Source: Olivibacter jilunii
GTDB lineage: Bacteria; Bacteroidota; Bacteroidia; Sphingobacteriales; Sphingobacteriaceae
Length of the DNA: 64,000 nucleotides
NCBI RefSeq assembly: GCF_900607235.1
Contig: NZ_LR027849.1
Location: 1,054,001 to 1,118,000 of the forward strand
Direction: 5' to 3'
Shown in pieces: positions 42,841 through 52,545 of this stretch (position 1 is its first letter; every line of letters starts with the position of its first letter). The notes below the pieces were generated by a model. That model was not told the origin of the DNA, searched no databases, and saw only the letters and a list, made by a program, of their open reading frames with translations. Position numbers and translations under genes: made by a program.

Positions 42841-43749
42841 ATGTTTTTTATTAGGTTACCGATTATGGAAAAAGAATTGTCCTTATTTCACCAGTCCTCG
42901 ACTGCAGTTCTTGATGAGTTAGATTCATTCAAGTTTCGTTTCTCTGTACATGAAATGCAAGATTTACATGAAGCTGTTATGTTGAACAGTCCCATAAGAA
43001 GTGAATTTTTCTATATTTTCGTCGTCAAAGCAGGCGAAATTTACTTTAAGCTGAATCGAAAGGAATATCACGCAACAGCAGGTGAGTTATGTGTTATTCC
43101 TCCATCCGCTTTGATTGAGGTGTCTGCCATTCTGCCAAAGAGTGAAGCCATTGGTATTGCATTCTGTCCCGATTTTTTCTTAAGTCTGGGTCTTCATTAC
43201 AGCCATCCGCAGATTCTCGAAATTTTCGCACCTGAGCCATCTCCCATCATAGCGGTAGGAGCAGACGAATTGACAACATTAGACTGGCTACTAAAACGGT
43301 TGAAGCAAATTAATTATCCAAAATCCGATCATTTGTTCCAAGAAGAGGTCTTAACCAATACGTTTTCACAATTTATATATGAACTGACTCAAGCCTACCA
43401 TCGGAATAAGGTTGGAACACAGATAAAGCTTCGTCGCAAAGAGAATCTGGTGCTTCTTTTTTTTAAAGAAGTATCAAAATATTACAAAAAGGAGAGGGGA
43501 GTTCAGTTTTATGCAAACTTATTATTTATCACACGTAAATATTTAAGCAAAACAGTTAAACAGGTTACCGGAAAAACACCTGGTTTTTTTATTGACGAGG
43601 CCGTAATAAAAGAAGCAAAAATGCTACTGGCTGATCCTAAGTTAAGTATTAGTGAAATTGCTCAATCATTGAATTTTGCCGATCAATCCACTTTCGGAAA
43701 ATTCTTTAAAAAACAGGTAGGATTGGCACCGACCTCATTCAGAATATAG
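42841..43749 (+). CDS. AraC family transcriptional regulator
   Basis: This 302-residue regulator has an N-terminal cupin-type sensing domain (AGEIYFKLNRKEYHATAGELCVIPPSALIEV) read in part as KAGEIYFKLNRKEYHATAGE. The C-terminal double helix-turn-helix has YANLLFITRKYLSKTVKQVTGKTPGFF, shown in part (ITRKYLSKTVKQVTGKTP), and AQSLNFADQSTFGKFFKKQVG. The ligand is unknown. ATG 42841 or 42865 can start the protein; the second gives the more usual MEKELSLFHQ beginning. It is divergent from the four-helix membrane protein and precedes a TetR gene, and could control the exporter pair. Confidence 0.9.
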   Translation: MFFIRLPIMEKELSLFHQSSTAVLDELDSFKFRFSVHEMQDLHEAVMLNSPIRSEFFYIFVVKAGEIYFKLNRKEYHATAGELCVIPPSALIEVSAILPKSEAIGIAFCPDFFLSLGLHYSHPQILEIFAPEPSPIIAVGADELTTLDWLLKRLKQINYPKSDHLFQEEVLTNTFSQFIYELTQAYHRNKVGTQIKLRRKENLVLLFFKEVSKYYKKERGVQFYANLLFITRKYLSKTVKQVTGKTPGFFIDEAVIKEAKMLLADPKLSISEIAQSLNFADQSTFGKFFKKQVGLAPTSFRI

Positions 43750-43850
43750 TCAATTTAGGCGTCTTTTAGACTAAAAATAGCGTCAAAAGAGCCTTTATAG
43801 TCTGTTCAAACTGTAAGATATTTGAGTAAACTTTAAAAGAGAATAGAGAT

Positions 43851-44477
43851 ATGATTTACAATAAAAACATTCGGGAGAGAATTATCGATACAGCTGTTGA
43901 ACGTTTTAATCACTACGGCGTTGCCAAGACAACAATGGCTGAAATTATACAAACCGTTGGTATCTCGAGCGCAACAATGACGCTTTATTTCTCAAACAAA
44001 ATCGAGCTAATTGCCGAAATTGTAAAACATACTTTGCAAGAGGAACGCGAACAGATTAATCGGCTTATCCCCAAGGGTATGCGTGTTTTACCTTCAATTT
44101 ATAAGCTCCTGGAAATAAGAGAAAGAACGAGGGGTAAGTATAACCACACACAACTGATTTATGGTTATGATGGGGTGTACTCGGGTTTACCCGAATCTGT
44201 TTTGACAATGATTAAATCCGCAGACGTAAAGCAGCTTACCCTCATTTTAAGGAGGGGGCTTAGAAGCGGTGAGCTCAAAGATTTTCCATTACAATCCATT
44301 GCGACACTATATGCTGAACTATTGTACGGACTAAATTTAGGTGCTAACGCGCGAGTTTGCAGGATGACATTGAGCGACTGTTACAATCCGGAAGAAATCG
44401 TAGAAAAGCAAAAGGAAATCAGTAAAATTTTCATTAATGGATTACGTCAACCAGTAAACAACTTTTCTTTGACTTAA
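43851..44477 (+). CDS. TetR family transcriptional regulator
   Basis: This 208-residue protein begins with the TetR helix-turn-helix: IRERIIDTAVERFNHYGVAKTTMAEI, reported here in part (RIIDTAVERFNHYGVAKTTM), then VGISSATMTLYFSNKIELI. The remaining helical domain would bind an effector and dimerise. The substrate is unknown. It follows the AraC gene by 101 bp and may control the upstream exporters or itself. ATG start at 43851. Confidence 0.92.
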   Translation: MIYNKNIRERIIDTAVERFNHYGVAKTTMAEIIQTVGISSATMTLYFSNKIELIAEIVKHTLQEEREQINRLIPKGMRVLPSIYKLLEIRERTRGKYNHTQLIYGYDGVYSGLPESVLTMIKSADVKQLTLILRRGLRSGELKDFPLQSIATLYAELLYGLNLGANARVCRMTLSDCYNPEEIVEKQKEISKIFINGLRQPVNNFSLT

Positions 44478-44577
44478 TTTAAAGTTCTTTATGCAATATT
44501 TAGAGAATATGCTTTTTTTGCCTACTTTCGCAGCCTTGCAGAAACAATGGTTGTTTCTGTTTAAATATTAAGCAAAA

Positions 44578-44757
44578 ATGCAAAAATTCAATGAATTAAA
44601 GGAATTGATTGCTGCAGCAGAACAAGATGCGGTAGCTTTCTATGAAAAGGGAAACAAGGCTGCGGGTACTAGATTACGTGGAGCATTACAGCAAACAAAA
44701 ACCTTAGCGCAAGATATTCGTAACGAAGTTACCGCTAAGAAAAACGAAAGCAAATAA
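44578..44757 (+). CDS. Histone H1-like small DNA-associated protein
   Basis: This is a 59-residue protein, too short for routine ORF calls. The sequence MQKFNELKELIAAAEQDAV, then FYEKGNKAAGTRLRGALQQ and LAQDIRNEVTAKKNESK, matches the small histone H1-like (Hc1-type) proteins of Bacteroidota, with a helical core and lysine-rich end. These bind DNA non-specifically and are abundant nucleoid components, though this group is less basic than true H1. A strong terminator follows 19 bp downstream. Confidence 0.85.
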   Translation: MQKFNELKELIAAAEQDAVAFYEKGNKAAGTRLRGALQQTKTLAQDIRNEVTAKKNESK

Positions 44758-44775
44758 GTATTTTATTCAGCTCTA

Positions 44776-44805
44776 GGCCCGATCACTTGCAGTGATTGGG
44801 CTTCT
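44776..44805. terminator. Strong terminator hairpin
   Basis: An 11-bp near-perfect stem (44777-44787 with 44791-44801; arms GCCCGATCACT and AGTGATTGGGC with one G-T pair) has a 3-base loop TGC and is followed by TTCTATAT. It terminates the H1-like gene and can also serve the minus-strand nitrate operon that ends at 44849. Confidence 0.85.
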
Positions 44806-44848
44806 ATATACGTCCGATCTTCTTGTTGACTCCTTATTTAGTTCATTA

Positions 44849-46288
44849 TTAAAAGACGCGTTCAAACTCCGCCTTACGCGCGTCACAAGTCGGACAATTA
44901 TAATCTACTAACAAATCAAATGAGGTTCCCGGACTAATCGAATTTATCGAGTCACCATATAAGGGATCATATCGGGTAAAGCAGTGCTTACATTGATAAA
45001 TTTGCGCAGGAGCATCGTTCTTTTTACTATTTACTTCCTTTTTTGGAGTAACAGAAAGCCGTAATGTACTATGCATCTCATAATAGACATTACACAATCG
45101 GATCAGAAGTTCACCTAATTCTTTTATATCACCGGCACTTCCATAATTAACAAATTCTTTGGAATTCGGGTTGAAGTTAGATGTATGCATTACATGATAT
45201 AACGTTTCTTCCGAAATTTCTTTTTGTATGATAATGGAACCAAAAAGTCCTGTCTGCTTACTGATTTTAATAGCAAAGCAAAGTTTCGACGTCCGGAGAT
45301 CAGCCTCTTCAAATGCCTTTACCAGCAACCACTTTAGCTCTTTTGCCTCGTCTGAACGATCTTCCAGTTGCCAATTTAACTCATTGGAGGCATGCCGTAC
45401 ATTGATACGATATTTGTTTAACAACACACTCCATCGAATCCTGTAGGATGGAAGGATATTCTTTATCAAAATTGTTTTCCAAGGTGTTGTATATAACTGG
45501 CCTATTCTACAATCCATGCACAAGGTACAGATCTCGATTAAAAAGTCTACAAAAAAATTTTCCCACCTTCTGTATATGCCTAACCAAAGCTTATGTTCAC
45601 CATAATAATTGATCCCCTCATAAAAAGGAAGATGAAAATCGGTGTGCGTCATGGGAAGATCATAGTACTGCGTATGAAAATCCGCCATTCTGTTTAGCAT
45701 TTGCACAAGCTGATCCCCATCTGCATTCGGCTTATTATAAAAAAGATGATCGTTATCCATGATAATAAGCTCCAATAGACGACTTATCTCCGCGATATCA
45801 GCTGAATAAATAAGAGAAGGCCAAGGATAGATTTTATTTGTTTTCGGAAAACGAACGTGTAAATACCAGTGGTTGCTAATATCCGAAGAAATGAAGTTAA
45901 AATTCCCGGTAAAAAAAGGAATCAGGTTTTGATGGCGATCAACGATATTAATTTTCAATCTGGGATGATAATTGAACGAATCCAAGATGTCCTTGTAAAC
46001 ACCTTCCCTTAACCATCCGATAGGAGCAAAGACTTCCTCTGTAACGTACGAACTGACGATGTTTGGATAATCATCTCCATTTACCTCCATGATGGTGTTG
46101 GGGATATTGAGCCGGAGATGATGCAAATGTTCAGTAGCAGCGCTAAAAAGTAATTGTTGGCGATTACCGAAACTAACGGTCTCGATTCCGAGTTCTTGGA
46201 GAACTTTAAGAACACGCAATAAATTGCCGGCAGAAATGATTCCTCCCGGCAAGTTTATTTTGACGATATATTGTTCCTTTGCTTTCAT
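44849..46288 (-). CDS. Nitrite/sulfite reductase-like protein with C-terminal rubredoxin domain
   Basis: This 479-residue protein is the last gene of the minus-strand nitrate operon. The N-terminal part has nitrite/sulfite reductase ferredoxin-like half-domains (IVKINLPGGIISAGNLLRVL, then TVSFGNRQQLLFSA). The C-terminal about 60 residues are a rubredoxin: QCKHCFTRYDPLYGD and VDYNCPTCDARKAEFERV, giving the CxxC...CxxC iron site. The usual sirohaem/[4Fe-4S] Cys set (CxxxxxC...CxxxC) is not seen; instead there is CTLCMDCRIG. Similar proteins sit in nitrate assimilation loci of other Bacteroidota with no proven role. Electron transfer to the nitrate reductase is a reasonable guess. A paralogue without rubredoxin lies at 61819. 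Confidence 0.8.
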   Translation of the reverse strand: MKAKEQYIVKINLPGGIISAGNLLRVLKVLQELGIETVSFGNRQQLLFSAATEHLHHLRLNIPNTIMEVNGDDYPNIVSSYVTEEVFAPIGWLREGVYKDILDSFNYHPRLKINIVDRHQNLIPFFTGNFNFISSDISNHWYLHVRFPKTNKIYPWPSLIYSADIAEISRLLELIIMDNDHLFYNKPNADGDQLVQMLNRMADFHTQYYDLPMTHTDFHLPFYEGINYYGEHKLWLGIYRRWENFFVDFLIEICTLCMDCRIGQLYTTPWKTILIKNILPSYRIRWSVLLNKYRINVRHASNELNWQLEDRSDEAKELKWLLVKAFEEADLRTSKLCFAIKISKQTGLFGSIIIQKEISEETLYHVMHTSNFNPNSKEFVNYGSAGDIKELGELLIRLCNVYYEMHSTLRLSVTPKKEVNSKKNDAPAQIYQCKHCFTRYDPLYGDSINSISPGTSFDLLVDYNCPTCDARKAEFERVF

Positions 46289-46293
46289 TTGTT

Positions 46294-49200
46294 TTATATT
46301 ATTGCGTGCATTTCAAGCACCTCGGAGAGTATCCTCTTTACCTCCGGCTTACACGATCCACAGCCTGATCCGGCACCTGAGTTAGTACATAGCGAATTCA
46401 AATCCCGGCTTCCTTCGTTGATTTTCTGTTTTAGATTGCCTTCGCCAACATTATTACAACTACAAACTAATTTACCAATTACCGGTTCTGCCGTTTTTCC
46501 GCTTCGCAATAACTTCAGTCTTTGTTCACCCAGTTCTAATTTCTTTTCTATTAAATCTTTGTACTCCAAAAATTCCGATTTGTCACCTATCAGTATAGTA
46601 CCGACCAAGCGGTCTTGGTAGATAACACATTTTTTATAATAGCGCTGGGCCCGATCTGTAAAAGTCACTTCCTCATAGCCTGGCTGCCCGCTCGGCGCGG
46701 TTGGCAGGCCAATACTGCATAGATGAAAGCCGTGAATTTTGATGATGTTCATAAATAAACTACCCTGGTAGATACGCGCAACATCGCCATTTAGATAGTC
46801 GGCTACGACGTTCGCCTGCTGCTCGGCAGCGGCTGTGATACCGTATAGCGTATCCTCGTATTCTGCAATCTCTCCAATGGCGAATATAGCGGGATCATTC
46901 GTTTCCATGCGCCCATTTACGGTTATTCCACGTTTATAGGTCAAGCCGCAATCTTTTGCTAATTCAATATTAGGTGTGGTACCTATTGCGAATATAAGGG
47001 CGTCGCAATCAATCTTCCGTCCGCTTTTTAAGCCCACACCCGTTAAATACTTGCTCCCGTAGTATAGTTGAATTTCATCTTCATAATAAATGTCGCAGCC
47101 TTGATCGACCATTTCTTCATGTAATAACTGGCTCCCCAGTGTATCAAGTTGCCTATTTAGGAAACGGGACACACGTTGAACAATCGTGACGCTTAGGTGT
47201 ATACTTCGCAACGATGCTGCCATTTCCAGCCCTAACAGTCCACCTCCTACAATAACAACATGTCCATTTGGTGGTAAATAGCTTTTGAATTCATCTGCAT
47301 CGGAGCGGCTACGCATCGTAAATATTCCCTGCAAAAGCGGAACCCCCTTGGGGAGCGTTGGTCTACTTCCAGTTGCTAAAATAAGTATATCATAGCGTGT
47401 TTTTACACCTCTCGAATCTGTTACCTTTTTTGATTCACGATCTATCCCCGTGACGGTTATCCCTTTAAGAAGTGTTATTCTGTAATCTTTCTCTTCCTCT
47501 TCGCTCATCTTCAACAACTGCTCCCAGTTTTGTTCACCGCTAATGTAATCCGGTAACATAACCCTATTATAGAATGAGGTGTTTTCCTTGCTGAAAACGA
47601 TAATTTCGTCGATCTGATTTTTTTCACGATAAGATTTAATAAAACCAAATGCCCCAGCTCCGGCTCCAACGATCACAATGCGTTGCTTTGGTTTGAAAAA
47701 TTTCTCAATACGAACGGCGCAAAATTTAAAATCCGGTTCTTTTGAAATGGGATCTAATAGATTATTCGTTAAATTGTTGGTTCGATTAAGGTCACTGTTC
47801 AATATTTTTCCCCAATGCATTGGCAAGAAAACCACACCTTTTTTTATCCCTTTATCTAGTTTACAAGGCACACTTGTTTCTCCTCTACGCGACTTTACAT
47901 GAGCAATATCGTTTTCCCTTAATCCCAATTCTCGCGCATCATCAGGATGTATACTGAGGTAAGCCCGAGCTATGTGCTGGTTTAATTTGTTTACTTTTCC
48001 GGTTTTGCTTCTTGTATGCCATTGGTCGCGTATTCTTCCTGTCGTGAGAATAAAGGGATAATCGTCGTCGGGCTTTTCACTTCCTAATGAGGTTGATGCA
48101 GCATAAATTTTTGCTCGTTTATTATTGGTATAGAACTTAAGGTCTGTGAAAAGGCGGGGTGTTGACTTTTGTTCTGTGTATGGCCACTGGATACTTCTAT
48201 TGCTCCTTAAGATATCATAAGTCAATTCGCTGATATCGATATTCATTCCTTTTGTTAATTGGGCATGTTCTAGATAAACAGCTTCAGCATCAGGGAAATC
48301 AAATCCTTTGAACTGCATTTTTTTTGCAAATCGGCAAAATATCTCTTGGTCAGATAAGGCTTCACCTGGAGGCCTATTTACCTTGGGGAGGTAAGTAATG
48401 CGACGCTCGGAGTTAGTCATTGTTCCTTCCTTTTCGCTCCAAGCGGCAGCAGGTAAAATCACATCTGCATACGCAAGTGTTTCCGATTTACTACTTATTT
48501 CCTGTACTACTACAAATTTCGCATTTTTGAGAGCTTGCTCTGCTTTCCGCACGTCCGGCAAGCTGATTAGCGGGTTCGTGCAACTAATCCAAATAGCCTT
48601 CAATGTACCTTCATTGAGCGCATCGAACATTTGAGTAGCGGTAAGCCCGGGCTTTGAATCAATTGTTTTTCCTCCCCAAAAGACCTGCAAATCTTCTCTG
48701 TGTTGCGGATTATTTAGATCCCTGTGTGCCGGAAGTAAATTAGCTAAACCACCTACTTCCCGTCCACCCATAGCATTCGGTTGGCCGGTAAGCGATAAAG
48801 GACCGGAGCCAGGTTTCCCGATTGTACCTGTCAGTAGGTGTAAGTTCAGTAAACTGACGTTTTTATCGACCCCCACGACGCTTTGATTCAAGCCCATTGT
48901 CCACATACTTAAAAATGCATTGGCAGATCCAATGTACTCAGCGGCCCTATAGATATAGTCTTCACTGATACCACATATATCCGATGCCTCACTGACGGAA
49001 ATTGTCAAAACTAGGTCCCTTAATTCTTCAAAACCGTCAGTATGCGACTCAATAAAGTTCCAATCCACTTTGCCCGCCTCGATGAGGAGTTTTGCAATGA
49101 CATGGAATAGTGTAACATCTGTACCTGGTTGTATCTGCAAATGCAGATCGGCTATAGCGCAACTATCAGTAACACGCGGATCTATGACAATAATTTTAAC

Positions 49201-49803
49201 AGCTGGATTGCCGGCTTTGTGTTTCTCAACTCTACGCCAAATGATGGGGTGACACCATGCGGGATTCGCCCCTGCAACCAAAATGCAATCACTTAACTCG
49301 ATATCATCATAACACACCGGTACACTGTCTTCACCTAACGTCATTTTATAAGCCGCAACGGCGCTACTCATGCATAGTCTCGAGTTAGTGTCAATGTTAT
49401 TGGTTCCAATAAAGCCTTTCACTAATTTATTCAGCACATAATATTCTTCGGTTAGAAATTGGCCTGACGCATAAAAGGCAACACTGTTTGGACCATACTT
49501 TTTTATGAACGTTTTAAATACTGCGGCCGTGCGTTCAAGTGCAGTGTCCCAATCTACACGCTGTAAAGGCATATCTTTGTGGTACCGCATTTGGGGAAAT
49601 AGTAAACGATCACTTTGATCATTCACAGTATGATGAAGATTCATACCTTTGCTACAAAGTAAACCTTTATTTGAAGGATGGCTCTCGTCGCCTCTTACAC
49701 GAATAGTTCCATCAGATTGTTTTTCAATAACAACACCACATCCCACCCCACAATAGCAGCAGGTGCTTTTTAATTCTTTTGAACTGTTCTTAGCATCTTT
49801 CAT
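46294..49803 (-). CDS. Assimilatory nitrate reductase, fused catalytic and NAD(P)H/FAD subunits
   Basis: This 1169-residue fusion begins with a molybdopterin-bis-MGD oxidoreductase of the NasA/NapA type. The [4Fe-4S] ligands are Cys15, Cys18, Cys22 and Cys50 (CCYCGVGCGV and LLCSKG), and FKTFIKKYGPNSVAFYASGQ and ADVILPAAAWSEKEGTMTNSER follow. From about residue 710 a FAD/NAD(P) reductase domain follows (RIVIVGAGAGAFGF, VVIVGGGLLGLEMA). The end is a BFD-like [2Fe-2S] domain (KLVCSCNNVGEGN with GCGSCKPEV). It therefore reduces nitrate to nitrite with pyridine-nucleotide electrons in one chain, combining what are NasC and NasB in Bacillus or Klebsiella. It is cytoplasmic. It sits 10 bp after the transporter gene and 5 bp before the rubredoxin protein. 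Confidence 0.92.
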   Translation of the reverse strand: MKDAKNSSKELKSTCCYCGVGCGVVIEKQSDGTIRVRGDESHPSNKGLLCSKGMNLHHTVNDQSDRLLFPQMRYHKDMPLQRVDWDTALERTAAVFKTFIKKYGPNSVAFYASGQFLTEEYYVLNKLVKGFIGTNNIDTNSRLCMSSAVAAYKMTLGEDSVPVCYDDIELSDCILVAGANPAWCHPIIWRRVEKHKAGNPAVKIIVIDPRVTDSCAIADLHLQIQPGTDVTLFHVIAKLLIEAGKVDWNFIESHTDGFEELRDLVLTISVSEASDICGISEDYIYRAAEYIGSANAFLSMWTMGLNQSVVGVDKNVSLLNLHLLTGTIGKPGSGPLSLTGQPNAMGGREVGGLANLLPAHRDLNNPQHREDLQVFWGGKTIDSKPGLTATQMFDALNEGTLKAIWISCTNPLISLPDVRKAEQALKNAKFVVVQEISSKSETLAYADVILPAAAWSEKEGTMTNSERRITYLPKVNRPPGEALSDQEIFCRFAKKMQFKGFDFPDAEAVYLEHAQLTKGMNIDISELTYDILRSNRSIQWPYTEQKSTPRLFTDLKFYTNNKRAKIYAASTSLGSEKPDDDYPFILTTGRIRDQWHTRSKTGKVNKLNQHIARAYLSIHPDDARELGLRENDIAHVKSRRGETSVPCKLDKGIKKGVVFLPMHWGKILNSDLNRTNNLTNNLLDPISKEPDFKFCAVRIEKFFKPKQRIVIVGAGAGAFGFIKSYREKNQIDEIIVFSKENTSFYNRVMLPDYISGEQNWEQLLKMSEEEEKDYRITLLKGITVTGIDRESKKVTDSRGVKTRYDILILATGSRPTLPKGVPLLQGIFTMRSRSDADEFKSYLPPNGHVVIVGGGLLGLEMAASLRSIHLSVTIVQRVSRFLNRQLDTLGSQLLHEEMVDQGCDIYYEDEIQLYYGSKYLTGVGLKSGRKIDCDALIFAIGTTPNIELAKDCGLTYKRGITVNGRMETNDPAIFAIGEIAEYEDTLYGITAAAEQQANVVADYLNGDVARIYQGSLFMNIIKIHGFHLCSIGLPTAPSGQPGYEEVTFTDRAQRYYKKCVIYQDRLVGTILIGDKSEFLEYKDLIEKKLELGEQRLKLLRSGKTAEPVIGKLVCSCNNVGEGNLKQKINEGSRDLNSLCTNSGAGSGCGSCKPEVKRILSEVLEMHAII

Positions 49804-49813
49804 GTAAGATTGA

Positions 49814-51121
49814 TTAAGCCTGTATAATCAATTCTGTGTCTTCCACCAAACCTGATTTCGATTTTTTAAATGGGGTAGCGAAAATCACGAAAGCCACACC
49901 GAGAATAATAAAGCCTATATATTGGAAAGCTTCGGTATAGGTGATCTGGTTTGACTTAAAAAGGAAGCCGAAAAACATTCCGCCCGCATTACCACCGGCC
50001 CCTACAATGCCACTGATAAGTCCAACATTCTTCTTGTTTACAAACGGTGTGATGGCATATGTAACTCCGTTTGCCATTTTTAAGAATAGCGCAAAGGTCA
50101 ACATGGAGACGATAGCAAAAAGAAATGATCCTGCCTGAGCAAACAACAGAACACCAAGACCTTCCAATAGCAGTACGAGGCCAAGCAGCACCCCTTTACC
50201 TCTAATTCCGTAAGATAATCCCACTTTATCCGCCGCTATCCCTCCTAAGGCGCGTGCAAATAAATTCATAAAACCAAAGATGCCTGCCCAGAATCCTGCA
50301 CTACTTTGAGAAAGAGAAAACGCGTCCACAAAATGAAGTGCCGCAACGTTATCAAAAGTTATCTCCATACCAAAACACATCGCATAAGCAAGTGTTAATG
50401 CCCATATGCGCCAATCTTTTAAAACTTTCCAATCCGTTTTATGATTTTGTTTTGTATGTCGATCAATTTCATCAAAGTTACCGGCAGGCGTATCTTTGGT
50501 GTATCGCCAATAGAGAAAAGCGACGATCAACATCAGTATACCGGGAACAATCATCGCGTAACGCCATGCATACGCCGGCCCGTAACCAAACCCAACAATA
50601 CCGGCAAATATCAATGGCATAACCATATTGGTTACCCCTCCACCTAAGTTACCCCAACCGCCTGTAATGGCATTTGCAGTTCCTTTAATATTCGCTGCGA
50701 ACATCATACTGGTATGGTATTGAGTGATGACAAAGGATGCGCCGATAACCCCGATAGCTAAACGAAATAGAAGAAAGGTCTCATAAGAACGCGCTAATCC
50801 AACCGAAAACACCGGCACGGAACCGATTATAAGAAGCCAGACGGCAGTTTTCCGAGGCCCTAGGATATCGCATAATCGGCCAATAATTAAGCGTGCTATG
50901 ATTGTAGATGATACGGAAGCAATAATGATATTTCCGACCTGTTCTTTTGTAAGCCCCATTTCATCCCTGATAGTGGGCATTAGTGGAGCAAGACCAAACC
51001 ATCCAAAAAAGCAAATAAAGAACATAAGCCAAGTTATGTGGAAGGTGCGCATCTGTAGTCCTTTTAGACTGAACAAGGGCAGTTTTTTTAAAGGTTGGAG
51101 AGTCGAGGCTTTCATAAGCAT
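49814..51121 (-). CDS. NarK/NasA-type nitrate/nitrite transporter
   Basis: This 435-residue MFS protein has twelve helices and the two nitrate signatures: GGWGNLGGGVTNMVMP in helix 5 and GIVGAGGNAGGMFFGF in helix 11. A helix 2 Arg lies in RLIIGRLCDILGPR. This is the assimilatory nitrate/nitrite porter group. It imports nitrate for the reductase encoded 10 bp downstream. ATG 51121 is the listed start; Met at the third codon is an equal alternative. It lies 20 bp after moeA, in the same operon. Confidence 0.93.
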   Translation of the reverse strand: MLMKASTLQPLKKLPLFSLKGLQMRTFHITWLMFFICFFGWFGLAPLMPTIRDEMGLTKEQVGNIIIASVSSTIIARLIIGRLCDILGPRKTAVWLLIIGSVPVFSVGLARSYETFLLFRLAIGVIGASFVITQYHTSMMFAANIKGTANAITGGWGNLGGGVTNMVMPLIFAGIVGFGYGPAYAWRYAMIVPGILMLIVAFLYWRYTKDTPAGNFDEIDRHTKQNHKTDWKVLKDWRIWALTLAYAMCFGMEITFDNVAALHFVDAFSLSQSSAGFWAGIFGFMNLFARALGGIAADKVGLSYGIRGKGVLLGLVLLLEGLGVLLFAQAGSFLFAIVSMLTFALFLKMANGVTYAITPFVNKKNVGLISGIVGAGGNAGGMFFGFLFKSNQITYTEAFQYIGFIILGVAFVIFATPFKKSKSGLVEDTELIIQA

Positions 51122-51141
51122 AATGTTAAATTGATTGTTGA

Positions 51142-52314
51142 CTAAAAAGCGTAAAATGAAATTAAATCGTTTTTTTTAAGTATTCGATTCGCACGATGAT
51201 GACGTGCTATACCATCGGCAAATAGACCAAGTCGTACATCACCGGAACCATTGATTGGGATAGGCGCTAACTTATGTTCCTCAGAAAATTGAACAGGAAA
51301 AAAATCGTCGAAGGTTGACTTTCCAATCCGATCACATGCCAACGGAAACTTAACTGAGCTAGTTGGTTTGGAATTTAAGAAAGATCTAATAAACAATATA
51401 TAGGTTGTCAAACACGAAAATGGATTCCCGGGTATACCAAACACCAAACAGCCACTGGGAAGTTTTCCGCACCATAATGGCTTTCCGGGCTTTATCGCTA
51501 CATGATGAAAGAGCAATTCTGCTCCGAGTGTTTTCATAACGGTTGGCACCAGGTCGCGATCACCGGCAGAAACCCCACCGTTAACGAGCATGATGTCACT
51601 ATCCATGCGTTCCATAAAACCTTTATACAGATCGGCTTCAGTATCTTTAATATGCCGAATGGATTCAGGTATAATGCCGTCTTTAGCCAATAAAGCCGTT
51701 AAGAGATATTGGTTACTATTTCGTATTTGCACTTCATTTGGACTTTCTTCCAGTCCTACAATTTCGTCGCCCGTTGTAAAAACGCTGACCTTCGGCTTAC
51801 GGAAAACCACGGGATTAGTTACACCAAGTGTCGCCAATAAACTTATTATAGAAGGCGTTATGTAAGTATTGTATGGGATAACCACTTCGCCACTTTGCAA
51901 ATCTTGTCCGCGTAAAGCAATATTTGCATGGCTTTTGATCTTTTCATGATGAACAATTGACGCCTTGTTTGCGACATATAGCAAATCTTCGTTACGCACG
52001 ATCGTATCAGCAGAAGATGGCACTGCAGCCCCTGTCATAATTTTATAGCAATTTCCATGGGTTAATACCCCATCACTAGCACTCCCTGCATAAATAACCT
52101 CCTGAATGTTAAAATTTTGCACACCGTCTAAATAATCTTGAAAACGAATAGCAATACCATCCATGGCTGCCCGATTATAGGGAGGATAGGGCCTGTCAGC
52201 TCTTACCTCTTGAGCCAAGCGATAACCCAAGGCATCAGAAAGACAGATTGTCATCTGATGGAGTTTTTTTGTGCTTGAGGAAATAAGCCGTAAGGCGTCT
52301 TCGTATGAAATCAT
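51142..52314 (-). CDS. moeA: Molybdopterin molybdotransferase MoeA
   Basis: MoeA inserts molybdate into adenylylated molybdopterin, giving the Mo cofactor needed by the nitrate reductase of the same operon. The 390-residue protein has YPPYNRAAMDGIAIRF, MTGAAVPSSADTIVRNED, VFTTGDEIV, the catalytic-domain NGGVSAGDRDLVPTVM, and LVFGIPGNPFSCLTTY. The gene is first in the minus-strand operon, so its promoter at about 52398-52430 serves the entire nitrate reductase unit. ATG start at 52314. Length is normal. Confidence 0.95.
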   Translation of the reverse strand: MISYEDALRLISSSTKKLHQMTICLSDALGYRLAQEVRADRPYPPYNRAAMDGIAIRFQDYLDGVQNFNIQEVIYAGSASDGVLTHGNCYKIMTGAAVPSSADTIVRNEDLLYVANKASIVHHEKIKSHANIALRGQDLQSGEVVIPYNTYITPSIISLLATLGVTNPVVFRKPKVSVFTTGDEIVGLEESPNEVQIRNSNQYLLTALLAKDGIIPESIRHIKDTEADLYKGFMERMDSDIMLVNGGVSAGDRDLVPTVMKTLGAELLFHHVAIKPGKPLWCGKLPSGCLVFGIPGNPFSCLTTYILFIRSFLNSKPTSSVKFPLACDRIGKSTFDDFFPVQFSEEHKLAPIPINGSGDVRLGLFADGIARHHRANRILKKNDLISFYAF

Positions 52315-52370
52315 GGCTTCTCGTCGCGTTTAATAACTTTTGATTTTCGCAAACCCTTGTTCTACGATTT

Positions 52371-52478
52371 TATACGTAAAGAGAGGTTTATCGTGATCAA
52401 ATTTAGCATAAAAAAATCTATATACGCAAATTTTTACGTAAATTATTGTTTTATATTAAGTAAATATACTTATTTTTG
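52371..52478. promoter_or_regulatory. Divergent moeA/cobA promoter region with TTTACGTAAA operator
   Basis: The perfect palindrome TTTACGTAAA (52433-52442) lies midway between two -7 elements. These are TATTTTTG on the plus strand at 52471-52478 for cobA, and TAAATTTG on the minus strand at 52405-52398 for moeA. The moeA promoter also has TTTG (CAAA at 52427-52430) with a 21-bp spacer, and the cobA one has TTG at 52446-52448 with a 22-bp spacer. The palindrome centre is about 40 bp from each -7 G, just upstream of both -33 elements, the usual place of an activator site. Further copies are TACGTAAA at 52373-52380 and TACGCAAA at 52423-52430. Confidence 0.7.
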
Positions 52479-52545
52479 ATAAGTCAATTGAAAGTAAAGC
52501 ACTACAGTTGACAATTAAGGGGTTCAAAATAAATAAAGAAGTAGG

